Assembly (NCBI GenBank): GCA_021829055.1
Contig: JAJZCS010000123.1
Coordinates: 1-6,299 of the forward strand
From: Pseudomonadota bacterium
GTDB taxonomy: Bacteria; Pseudomonadota; Alphaproteobacteria; Acetobacterales; Acetobacteraceae
Length of the DNA: 6,299 bases
Reading direction: 5' to 3'
Of the stretch, positions 1 to 6,299 are shown in pieces (positions within the stretch are counted from its first letter, which is position 1; each line of letters starts with the position of its first letter). Position numbers and translations under genes: made by a program. Below the pieces are notes generated by a model. The model searched no databases. It was given only the letters and a program-made list of their open reading frames with translations, and had not been told where the DNA came from.

Positions 1-111
1 GGAGACAGAATCTAGCGAAGGGCCGGATCGTCTGCAGCCGGCGCGCCCAGGTGAATGGAGTTGCCCGTTTTGCGCAGCCTTGAACCCAGTCCAAGGTGAG
101 TTGTTCAGTAA

Positions 112-294
112 TGGGACCGTTACAACCCGACACAGCGGAATGACAAAGACGCACTGACCCGGGCCGTCAATACATTGGCCACTCAATTTGGTCGGTATGG
201 ATACCGACGCATCACCATCAAGCTGCAGGAAGCCGGCTGGAACGTAGGCAAGGACAGAGTGGAGGTTTTGGGGGCAGGGAATGACACGCGATGA
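112..294 (+). pseudogene. IS3-family transposase (OrfB) remnant
   Basis: Read from 112 to the TGA at 292-294, this stretch encodes RYNPTQRNDKDALTRAV, then a segment containing QFGRYGYRRITIKLQEAGW, then NVGKDRVE. This is the conserved block ahead of the DDE integrase core in OrfB transposases of the IS3 family, where GRYGYRRI..L...GW.V...RVE is usually followed by IWRREGL. The copy is dead. A TAA stop (109-111) sits in frame just before the block, similarity stops after RVE (262-264), and the catalytic DDE core is missing altogether. A Phe-Trp resembling the expected Ile-Trp appears in the next frame at 266-271, which suggests a small frameshift. Bases 71-97 may hold an earlier piece of the same protein in another frame (CAALNPVQG), but this is weak. 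It lies convergent to the sulfatase gene, whose stop is at 363. The family call is from motif recall; the exact IS subgroup cannot be given. Confidence 0.78.
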
Positions 295-324
295 GTGGAC
301 TCCCCCCCACATAACAGGTTGACA

Positions 325-356
325 TGGCTCTCCGCTTCGTCACGGAGCTTCAGCCA
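325..356 (-). terminator. weak hairpin after the sulfatase stop, possible terminator
   Basis: On the minus strand, 6 bases past the TAG of the sulfatase gene, the transcript can fold TGGCT-CTCCG type arms (343-356 against 325-334). The inner stem is 5 bp (CTCCG/CGGAG) and the outer stem is 5 bp (TGGCT/AGCCA), with a 4-base bulge on one side and an 8-base loop. The position suits a 3'-end structure. No U-tract follows, so it is not a standard intrinsic terminator. It may only be an mRNA-stabilising hairpin, or chance. Confidence 0.25.
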
Positions 357-362
357 ACGGTG

Positions 363-1871
363 CTAAGTGCGGCGCCACGGGGGAATGTAGATCCAGTTCG
401 GAACGCTGATATCGCCGGGGCGTGATGCGGCTCCGGCAGGCGTGTAGTGGCTGCCTGGATTTGCCTTCATCTCCGCATAGGCTTTCTGCACATTCTCAGG
501 GAAGGTCGGGATCGTAGCTTCGATATCGTGCTGGATTTCCTTGACCTTCTCCGGATAATCGACAGCCACGTCGTAGCTCTCGGCCGGGTCCCGCTCAAGG
601 TTGTACAACTCCGGATGCGGCAGAAAGAAGTGCCGCTCGGGTGCGCACGAACCACCGAGCCAGTCGTTGATGTAAATCTCGCCGGTTCTTTGCGAGACAC
701 GGAGCTTCCAATTGCCCTTGCGGGCACACTCCAGGATTTGCTGGTCGCGCGAGACCGCGAAGTACAGCACGGTATCCCGGTTAATGCGATCGGTCTTGCC
801 GGTCAGCAGCGCGGAGATGTCCAGCCCGTCGAGCGGATTGGGCGAGGGCCTTGCGCCGCAGATGGAGGTGACTGTGGGCACGACATCGAGGTTCGATCCC
901 CACTCGTCGATGACTCTTCCCGCGGGGATGGCGCCGGTCCAGCGCGCGATGAAAGGAATGCGCACGCCGCCCTCAAACCCGGTGGACTTGCGGCCCCGGC
1001 GCGGCCCGGGGCATCCCTGGAACCACGGGCCGTGATCGCTGGTGAAGAAGATCAGTGTATCGCGGTCGAGGCCGTTGCGATGCACGGCGTTGAGAACCTC
1101 GCCGACGCTCCAGTCGATCTCTTCGATGGCGTCGCCCTGGCGCCCGAACCCGGAGCGGCCGCGAAACCGTGGAGAGCCGGTTGGCGGATCGTGCGGATAG
1201 GAGAAGGCGACGTACAGAAAGAAGGGCGCGGGGCCGGACGCGGACGCATCGATGAACCTGACGGCCTCGTCAGTGTAGAGCGGTGTGAGCATCTCGCGGT
1301 TGGCGTCCGCCTCGGTGACGGTTGTGTCGCGCAGCAGCGGCAGCGGAGCCATGTCGACACTCCAGGGAACACCGTAGTAGGCGTCGAAACCCCGGTTGGT
1401 GGGCAGATATGGGGGCGGGTAGCCCAGATGCCATTTGCCGATGGCCATGGATTTGTATTGGACTGTCTTGAGGATGTCGGCCAGAGTCTTTTCATCCAGG
1501 TCCGTGCCATCCTTGGAGGACGGACCGTAGGCACCCCCGGTATGCGTGCGGCTGGAGTAGCGGCCCGTGAGCAGCGCGGCACGGGAGGCAGAGCAGATAG
1601 GGTGCGCGGTGTTGAAATGCGTGAATCGCGCACCTTCGCTGGCCATCCGGTCGAGATTTGGAGTCTTCAGCGCAGAGCCGTAGCACTGCAGATCTCCGGA
1701 GCCGAGGTCATCGCAGATCATGAGGATGATATTGGGCTTGCGGCGTCTGGCCTGTTGGCCGTCGGCCTGCACTGGGGCGGAAAGGGAAGTGACTGCCGAG
1801 GCGGCGAGCGTACCTGCCGCGGCTTTGACAAACGTTCTCCGGTTGATTGCGTTGGTGGAATTTGATGTCAC
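363..1871 (-). CDS. Tat-exported sulfatase (arylsulfatase family, formylglycine-dependent)
   Basis: This is a 502-residue type I sulfatase, which hydrolyses sulfate esters using a Cys-derived formylglycine. A twin-arginine signal opens it: N-R-R-T-F-V-K at 10-16, then an Ala-rich hydrophobic stretch ending near SAPVQA (31-36), so the folded enzyme should be exported. Metal and active-site residues line up with the alkaline-phosphatase fold: DD at 54-55, nucleophile Cys93 in C-S-A-S-R (93-97) followed by AALLTGR, GKWHLG (145-150), His227 in SYPHDP, D-H at 279-280 (the second metal ligand is His where many family members have Asn), and Lys295 in RGRKSTGFEGG. The C-terminal ELYNLERDPAE segment (421-431) is the usual sulfatase tail. 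The variant with Ala instead of Pro in CxPxR is a known tolerated form. The start is GTG at 1869-1871. No in-frame start exists just upstream and the ribosome site there is poor (GCGGAAA about 9 bases away). Substrate is unknown; the neighbouring beta-helix enzyme suggests a sulfated polysaccharide. No maturation enzyme gene is in the window. Confidence 0.95.
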   Translation of the reverse strand: MTSNSTNAINRRTFVKAAAGTLAASAVTSLSAPVQADGQQARRRKPNIILMICDDLGSGDLQCYGSALKTPNLDRMASEGARFTHFNTAHPICSASRAALLTGRYSSRTHTGGAYGPSSKDGTDLDEKTLADILKTVQYKSMAIGKWHLGYPPPYLPTNRGFDAYYGVPWSVDMAPLPLLRDTTVTEADANREMLTPLYTDEAVRFIDASASGPAPFFLYVAFSYPHDPPTGSPRFRGRSGFGRQGDAIEEIDWSVGEVLNAVHRNGLDRDTLIFFTSDHGPWFQGCPGPRRGRKSTGFEGGVRIPFIARWTGAIPAGRVIDEWGSNLDVVPTVTSICGARPSPNPLDGLDISALLTGKTDRINRDTVLYFAVSRDQQILECARKGNWKLRVSQRTGEIYINDWLGGSCAPERHFFLPHPELYNLERDPAESYDVAVDYPEKVKEIQHDIEATIPTFPENVQKAYAEMKANPGSHYTPAGAASRPGDISVPNWIYIPPWRRT

Positions 1872-2332
1872 GAGTTGATTTCCGCTGGTTGATGATATGG
1901 TGATTGGTGTTGAATCGCACTCCCCGAATTTGCTGGAGAGTCAGAAACGCATCGTGTCGGACTTCCACCGACTACTCCTTGCCGGTCTCCCGGCAGACTG
2001 CGAAAAACTCTGAATACAACCAGCCTCACGCTCCAGATAATTGTGAAAACCAAGTCGGCCTCTGGTCATTTCTCTACGCTTCCTGATTGCCGCTAACAAA
2101 TGTGGATCTGGTTTGCAGTTCGAGCCAGGATCAAGATTCACGGGCCCCGCAAGTGAAGAGCTTTGGGACCATATAACCCGTCTTGGCGGCAAATCTACCT
2201 TTCGATATTCCGCCATTTGTGACACCGGCGGCCTTTATCGGATTCTTCCCTGATCCTCCTGATGAAATCGCGTGCCGCAAGTGGCCTGCGGCGCGCGATT
2301 CCGGCATCAAGTAAACCACAAGTCAAGTGGAG
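1872..2332. other. 461-base intergenic region between beta-helix gene and sulfatase gene
   Basis: No supportable gene lies here. The stretch holds a strong hairpin (2266-2300) near the end of the beta-helix gene. It also holds an AAGGAG ribosome-site-like hexamer on the minus strand (1975-1980), 6 bases before a GTG at 1966-1968 that opens a frame different from the sulfatase. A minus-strand promoter for the sulfatase would be expected here. The best pair I can see is TTGTTA, a 17-base spacer, then TAGAGA (about 2100 down to 2072). Each hexamer fits the sigma-70 consensus poorly, so I do not annotate it as a promoter. The length of the gap and the hairpin favour separate transcription of the sulfatase or a processed joint transcript; sequence alone does not decide. 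Confidence 0.6.
2266..2300 (-). terminator. GC-rich hairpin downstream of the beta-helix gene
   Basis: Two 16-base arms (2266-2281 and 2285-2300) are complementary at 14 of 16 positions around a 3-base loop, so the stem is long and GC-rich. As minus-strand RNA it has one C-A mismatch and one G-U pair. It starts 32 bases past the TAG of the beta-helix gene (2333-2335), the expected place for a 3'-end structure. The U-tract of a classical intrinsic terminator is absent on both strands. It could act with Rho or as an RNase barrier that protects the upstream message, or it could be an extragenic palindrome. Confidence 0.4.
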
Positions 2333-4930
2333 CTATTTCACCGCAACCGGTCTGCTGGTCACCGGGGCTCCGGGCCCCGCCGCATTCACAGCCGAGACCC
2401 GAAACGTGTACGTTCCCGGGGCAAGTCCGGATATCACCTTGAATGTCGTATCCTTGCCATCCTGAAGCGTAAGCACGTTCCTACCGGTGAACGTCACTTT
2501 GCGGTTGGCGGGTTCGATCGTGACAAGATAGGACGTGATCGGGCTCCTGTCCGCATGGGGATGCGCGACTCCCGGACTTTGAAAATGTACGCTGACCTTG
2601 CAGTGGCCGCCGGGCAATATCGAGAGGGAGGACGGTGGAGGAAGCACTGCGACCTTCTTGCTTGTAGGCGTTACGGGGAACGACGGCAACGATGCTACGC
2701 TCTCGCCCTGTGCATTCTCGGCCTTCACCGTAAAGGTGACCGGTTGGTCGTTCGGCAGGTGCGGAAAGCGGACAAATGAGATCCTGCCGAAATCTGCTGC
2801 TGAAATCGAAACCTCGGCGCCCGTCGAGGCTCGAACGATGTATTTCAGCAGTGGTGATCCGCCTTCGAAGACCGGCGGGCTGAACGTTACGTAAGCAAAG
2901 CCGTCTCCCGGCGCCGCCGCGACGCGGGAAGGGGCCTCCGGACGAGTGCGGGGAACCAGCCGCCTGAACCGCGCGTCCACTGCGGATTTGAACGACGGTT
3001 CTAACCCTGCATCCCTCATGATTGGGGGCGGTACTTCGCTCAGCGATGCAATCAAGTGGTTGCCCCGAACTGTGACGTTGCGCTTGGAGCTGTCTTCGTC
3101 GCCCTGCTGCCAATAATTGTCCGCGATCAAGAGGGGATCGTAATTGTTTCCTTCCTTCCCATCGTAGTAATCGTGGTGCCGGCTGCCCCAGTTATCGTGG
3201 TTGGCGTTGAACATCACATTGCCGCGAACGGTGATCATGGAGGAACCGTTGTCGGTGTAGATTTCGTGCCCGGAGCTGAACTGGTTGTACACCAAGTTTC
3301 CGGTCACTTTCTCTCCATCCGCCAGGCTGGTGCCGGTAAGGCCCTGCGTGTAGATACCGCCACCATCGGCCAGAACCAGCATCAGATCGTGGATCAGATT
3401 ATCGGCGACAATATTGCCTCGCGAATTATTCGCCTGGCCGGCTTGCTTGATCTTGTCGGGCCAGCCGCCCCATCCGATCGAGATTGCCGCGTAAGGCACG
3501 TGATCGATTTGGTTATGTGCCACCACGGTGTCTCGGGCATAGCCGACAACGATGGGAATTCCGCCGCGATATTCCGCGCCCACGTTGCGAAATAGATTGT
3601 TAGTAATGTTGTTGCCTGAGGTGAACTGCGCAATCGGCGCGAGGGGCATATCGACGCCACCGAGTTGGAGGCCGTTCCCGGAGATATCAGTGAAGATGCA
3701 GCCCTCCACGCGATCGTTTTGGGAGCCGTCGCTAAGCGTGAGGCCGGCGGCGCCGAGATGAATGAAATCATCGTTCAGGAACTGGATGTTGTGTGCGAAC
3801 TGAAAGCTCACGTTTCCCGGCTCCTGCGTCCACGCGCCAAATGGGCAGGTTCCGCCCGGAACAAAGTGGCACAACGCCTGACGGGCATAACCATCCGCGC
3901 CTGTGACCTGGTAATTCGCCTGAATCTCCGAGAAACCCTGAGAAGAGTTGGGACCGAGCCAGGTTGCGTAAGAAAATTGGATCCCGCGAAACACAATGTT
4001 ATGCACCGGCTGTTCAGCGGTGCCCGCCGCTGAAATCAGCTCTTCCAGCACGGGCATCTCGACGTCTGCTGTTCGCAAGTCTTCCCCCGGCCGCGGCACG
4101 TAGTATAGAACGTGGCCGCGGCGGTCGAAGTAGAACTGGCCTGGGGTGCCCAGCAGTTCATACGCGTTTTCGACGTACTCCGGCCGCTTGCCGACGCTCT
4201 TCGGCCCGACCAGGTTTGCGGTGCGCGCCCCGTTCGGCAGCATGACGCGTTTGGTGGAGTTATTCCAGCAAGGTTGGGCCATCGTGATCGTGGTCCCGCG
4301 GATGGATTGGATTGGGCAACGCGGCTCCGTCCACGCACCGAGGCCTTCGGAATGCTCTGACCAGATCGAGTTTCCACCCGTGTAGACGAACTCCATATCC
4401 GAAGGGTTGCGCCAATTGGCCAGCACGGCATTGGTCGCTTCATATCCGGTGGAGGTCTCGGTGAGGTCGACCGGAACTCGTCCGCGAGCTCTGGTTGCCC
4501 GCAGTCCATTCACATAAATCTGTCGCGAATTCGAAATGCTGCGTGGAACGACGGCCGACCAAAGGTTACGTGATCGGTCGATGAGCTTCCAGCCCTCGAT
4601 CCGCACAGCTCCGCTGATGACGGGGTGGCTTCCAGGCGCGGCCGCGAACACGATGTTGTGGCCGGCTTTCCCCGAATCGGAGGCGTCGAGGCGAAGCGGT
4701 TTGCCGAGACGAAAGACACCATCTTCCAAGACGATGCGGACATCGGACTTGCCGGTATTCATTTGCCGGGCAAGCTCCACCGCATGCGACAGACTTCGCA
4801 CGGGATGGCGGGCACTCCCGAGTGCATTGTCGCTCCCGCTGGGGGAAATATACACGGTGCTTGCGCTTTGCGCGGCCAGAGGAAGGGTGATCGAAACTGC
4901 CGCGATCCATGAAGTCAAACGAAGTCTCAT
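2333..4930 (-). CDS. secreted right-handed beta-helix protein with two C-terminal Fn3-like domains (probable glycoside hydrolase or lyase)
   Basis: The product has 865 residues from ATG 4928-4930. Residues 1-23 form a Sec signal peptide (MRLRLTSWIAAVSITLPLAA, cut near QSA). The mature start, VYISPSGSDNALGS with HPVRSLSHAVELA, is the typical entry of extracellular parallel beta-helix enzymes. VISGAVRIEGWK (104-115), NIVFRGIQF (311-319) and many short N/G-rich coils from about 371 to 628 make up the helix. The acidic turns ADGGGIYTQG (521-530) and HEIYTDNGSS (555-564) recall beta-helix glycosidases such as GH141, and could form the active site. Two Fn3-like modules follow, about 662-754 and 762-864 (PITSYLVTIEP, APGTYTFRVSAVNAAGPG). 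Cys354 and Cys362 are close enough for a disulfide. The frame stays open up to a TTG/ATG at 5048-5053, directly after the receptor stop. I reject that start: its 41 added residues are Arg-rich, would bury the signal peptide, and would be encoded across the hairpin at 4971-5004. The site GAGAAA lies 4 bases before the chosen ATG. The fold is clear, the substrate is not; a polysaccharide lyase is an alternative. Confidence 0.88.
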   Translation of the reverse strand: MRLRLTSWIAAVSITLPLAAQSASTVYISPSGSDNALGSARHPVRSLSHAVELARQMNTGKSDVRIVLEDGVFRLGKPLRLDASDSGKAGHNIVFAAAPGSHPVISGAVRIEGWKLIDRSRNLWSAVVPRSISNSRQIYVNGLRATRARGRVPVDLTETSTGYEATNAVLANWRNPSDMEFVYTGGNSIWSEHSEGLGAWTEPRCPIQSIRGTTITMAQPCWNNSTKRVMLPNGARTANLVGPKSVGKRPEYVENAYELLGTPGQFYFDRRGHVLYYVPRPGEDLRTADVEMPVLEELISAAGTAEQPVHNIVFRGIQFSYATWLGPNSSQGFSEIQANYQVTGADGYARQALCHFVPGGTCPFGAWTQEPGNVSFQFAHNIQFLNDDFIHLGAAGLTLSDGSQNDRVEGCIFTDISGNGLQLGGVDMPLAPIAQFTSGNNITNNLFRNVGAEYRGGIPIVVGYARDTVVAHNQIDHVPYAAISIGWGGWPDKIKQAGQANNSRGNIVADNLIHDLMLVLADGGGIYTQGLTGTSLADGEKVTGNLVYNQFSSGHEIYTDNGSSMITVRGNVMFNANHDNWGSRHHDYYDGKEGNNYDPLLIADNYWQQGDEDSSKRNVTVRGNHLIASLSEVPPPIMRDAGLEPSFKSAVDARFRRLVPRTRPEAPSRVAAAPGDGFAYVTFSPPVFEGGSPLLKYIVRASTGAEVSISAADFGRISFVRFPHLPNDQPVTFTVKAENAQGESVASLPSFPVTPTSKKVAVLPPPSSLSILPGGHCKVSVHFQSPGVAHPHADRSPITSYLVTIEPANRKVTFTGRNVLTLQDGKDTTFKVISGLAPGTYTFRVSAVNAAGPGAPVTSRPVAVK

Positions 4931-4970
4931 CGAGTTTCTCGCAAATAGGAATGCGCGATGCCCTGCGAAT

Positions 4971-5004
4971 GCATTTGGGCGGCGATATCTGCCCGCCCAA
5001 ATGC
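4971..5004 (-). promoter_or_regulatory. perfect 12-bp inverted repeat in the leader of the beta-helix gene
   Basis: Arms 4971-4982 (GCATTTGGGCGG) and 4993-5004 (CCGCCCAAATGC) are exact reverse complements around a 10-base spacer. On the minus strand the hairpin begins 49 bases after the TAG of the receptor gene and ends 40 bases before the ATG of the beta-helix gene. No U-tract follows. The arrangement fits an intercistronic hairpin that ends or attenuates the receptor transcript or protects its 3' end, so that receptor and enzyme are made in different amounts. As DNA it could instead be a dyad operator. A small second palindrome, CGAG-TTT-CTCG (4931-4941), directly adjoins the ATG and overlaps its weak ribosome site. 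Confidence 0.6.
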
Positions 5005-5053
5005 CGGTACCACCACCGCTCTGGCGCCACCTGACTAACTTGAAACGCATCAA

Positions 5054-6280
5054 CTAAAACTCTACCTTGAGGGCAAGTTGAAGCTGACGCGGATCTGACG
5101 CGCCGGTAATCACACCAAAGTTCGGCGATCCCATTGTTCCGTTTGGATTATTCAGATTGGTATTGTTGAAGAGATTGAACGCCTCCGCGCGAAAGAGGAC
5201 GTTGGCGCGTTCATAGACGGCAAATCGCTTGAATGCAGAGATGTCCGTCTCAACCGTTCCTGGCCCGATAAGGGGATTCCTCTGGCTGTTGCCATATGGT
5301 TGACCGGGAGGCGGCGCAACAAATGCCGTCGTATTGAAAAACTCCCGGATCTTATCAACTTTGGAACGTCCGCCGGGCAGTGATGCGTTGCCGATTAGAT
5401 CTGGACGATCGGTGGAGGCGATCGTATCAAAATTGGAATCTACATTGGAGAGAACATTGAACGGATTGCCCGTGGCGAGTGTCTCGATCCCGTTCACCTG
5501 CCAGCCGCTAAGTGCTTCCTTGCCAAATAGACCAAAGCGATGCACCTCAGGCAGCTGATATAGCGCAGAGGCTACGAATCGTTGCGGAACATCCAGAGTG
5601 GAGCGCCCATAATCCATACCGACGTTGTACTCGTTCGCGAGCGTGTAGGCCGCAGGGCCCGCTGGGTCGAGCGATACATCATCCATGGCTTTGGACCAGA
5701 CATACGATGCCTGAAACGACAGGCCATGATCCATATTCCGTGTAACCGAGAGTTGAAGGGAGTTATAGTTGGAATTTCCTGCCGGGTCCAGAAGATTGAT
5801 GTCGGACCTGTAGTTGCCCAGTGCCGGAGTATTGAAAGGCCGGCGGCTAACCGCATTTGCCTCGGTGGCCGTGGCACTGTAGATCGGCGAGTTTTGATCC
5901 CGAGCGAGATAATAACGCCTACCCAGATTGCCCACATAGGACATCCGGGTAACCCAGTTGCTCCCAAACTGCTGCTCTAATGTGAGGTTGTATTCCTGTA
6001 CATACGGAATCGCAGAAGTATAGGGCTTCAGGCCGCTAATCGAAGCGCTCGTGCTGAATGTCGGATTCGAAGCATTGAAAACATAAGGGAATGGACTTCC
6101 GTTTGGCCATGCCGGTTGTCCAGCATAGGGATTCGTATAGTTCGTCGTATTGTTGACGGTAGCAGAGAAGATAAACGGCTGCTGCTCTAGGTTAGCGATA
6201 AACGTCTCCTGACTGGATGAGTAGAACAATCCATACCCTCCACGCAACGATGTTGTCCCAGTACCTTCCATCGTCTCCAC
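5054..6280 (-). CDS. TonB-dependent receptor, Oar-like, C-terminal barrel part (5' end missing or frameshifted)
   Basis: The 408 residues form the second part of an outer-membrane TonB-dependent receptor of the large Oar/carboxypeptidase-regulatory type, usually around 1,000 residues or more. Such receptors import large ligands, often glycans, using TonB energy. Recognisable pieces are SLRGGYGLFY (11-20), YVQEYNLTLEQQFG (93-106), SYVGNLGRRY (114-123), NYNSLQLSVTRNMDHGLSFQ (171-190), YVWSKAMDD (193-201), DVPQRFVASALYQLP (230-244), GWQVNGI (259-265), FRAEAFNLFN (363-372) and the terminal LQLALKVEF with the C-terminal Phe needed for barrel assembly. The signal peptide, Ig-like/CarboxypepD_reg domain, plug and early strands are absent. 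The annotated GTG (6278-6280) is only the first available codon: an in-frame TGA lies at 6293-6295. One frame over, the bases beyond about 6266 read VMDPKRGDDG, which resembles the segment normally preceding SLRGGYG. The gene is therefore likely a longer one with a one-base shift near the window edge, either real decay or a sequence error. It is the first gene of the minus-strand run. Confidence 0.85.
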   Translation of the reverse strand: METMEGTGTTSLRGGYGLFYSSSQETFIANLEQQPFIFSATVNNTTNYTNPYAGQPAWPNGSPFPYVFNASNPTFSTSASISGLKPYTSAIPYVQEYNLTLEQQFGSNWVTRMSYVGNLGRRYYLARDQNSPIYSATATEANAVSRRPFNTPALGNYRSDINLLDPAGNSNYNSLQLSVTRNMDHGLSFQASYVWSKAMDDVSLDPAGPAAYTLANEYNVGMDYGRSTLDVPQRFVASALYQLPEVHRFGLFGKEALSGWQVNGIETLATGNPFNVLSNVDSNFDTIASTDRPDLIGNASLPGGRSKVDKIREFFNTTAFVAPPPGQPYGNSQRNPLIGPGTVETDISAFKRFAVYERANVLFRAEAFNLFNNTNLNNPNGTMGSPNFGVITGASDPRQLQLALKVEF

Positions 6281-6299
6281 GCTTGGGATCCATCACTCT

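Noticed and set aside
447..1865. A 472-codon open frame on the plus strand across the sulfatase gene
   Set aside because: It lies codon-on-codon opposite the sulfatase and stays open only because that gene avoids TTA, CTA and TCA codons. Its translation has no recognisable motif, whereas the minus frame has a full sulfatase active site.
2122..2134. Minus-strand TTGATCCTGGCTC, identical to 13 bases near the 5' end of 16S rRNA
   Set aside because: The bases on both sides do not continue as 16S rRNA (GAACTGCAAACC follows instead of AGAACGAACG), so this is a chance match, not an rRNA fragment.
1941..2225. A 94-codon minus-strand frame in the 461-base intergenic region
   Set aside because: Starts with GTG or ATG without a ribosome site, has mixed third-position base use, and shows no domain or homology I recognise. 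It is most likely chance.
4931..5053. N-terminal extension of the beta-helix protein from TTG/ATG at 5048-5053
   Set aside because: The 41 residues are Arg- and Gly-rich, precede a canonical signal peptide, and would be encoded over a perfect inverted repeat. The ATG at 4928-4930 is the better start.
4536..5057. A 173-codon plus-strand frame opposite the start of the beta-helix gene
   Set aside because: Antisense shadow in GC-rich coding DNA; no motif, and its C-terminal part crosses the intergenic hairpin.

Overview
The window suggests a chromosome segment or short contig from an Acidobacteriota-like bacterium, probably near Terriglobia/Solibacter. This rests on recall of family style, not on a search. 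The main clue is the TonB-dependent receptor at the right end. Its Oar-like barrel ends in Phe and carries the phrases SLRGGYGLFY, YVWSKAMDD and FRAEAFNLFN, typical of the greatly expanded receptor family of that phylum. The Tat-exported sulfatase, the large secreted beta-helix protein with C-terminal Fn3 domains and the GC-rich coding sequence all fit.

Three genes are read leftward (minus strand), so transcription runs from right to left. (1) 5054-6280 is the C-terminal part of an outer-membrane TonB-dependent receptor. Its reading frame breaks at about 6266, just inside the window edge. (2) 2333-4930 is a secreted right-handed beta-helix protein of 865 residues, probably a glycoside hydrolase or lyase (layout like GH141), with two Fn3-type domains at the C-terminus. 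(3) 363-1871 is a 502-residue Tat-exported sulfatase with a Cys-type formylglycine motif, C-S-A-S-R. The first two genes are separated by a 123-base gap holding a perfect 12-bp inverted repeat. The last two are separated by 461 bases that hold one strong GC-rich hairpin and no convincing gene.

The left end (about 71-294, plus strand) carries a decayed fragment of an IS3-family OrfB transposase, with an in-frame stop upstream and an abrupt loss of similarity downstream. It marks an old insertion next to the 3' end of the sulfatase gene.

Together the three minus-strand genes read as a small glycan-use cluster: outer-membrane uptake, an exported depolymerase or exo-hydrolase, and a sulfatase that would remove sulfate esters from the same polysaccharide. 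No SusD-like partner, regulator or sulfatase-maturation gene lies in the window. The joint function is therefore an inference from gene order. I found no RNA gene, CRISPR array or replication origin, and no clearly new system. The least described items are the beta-helix/Fn3 enzyme and the hairpin that separates it from the receptor.
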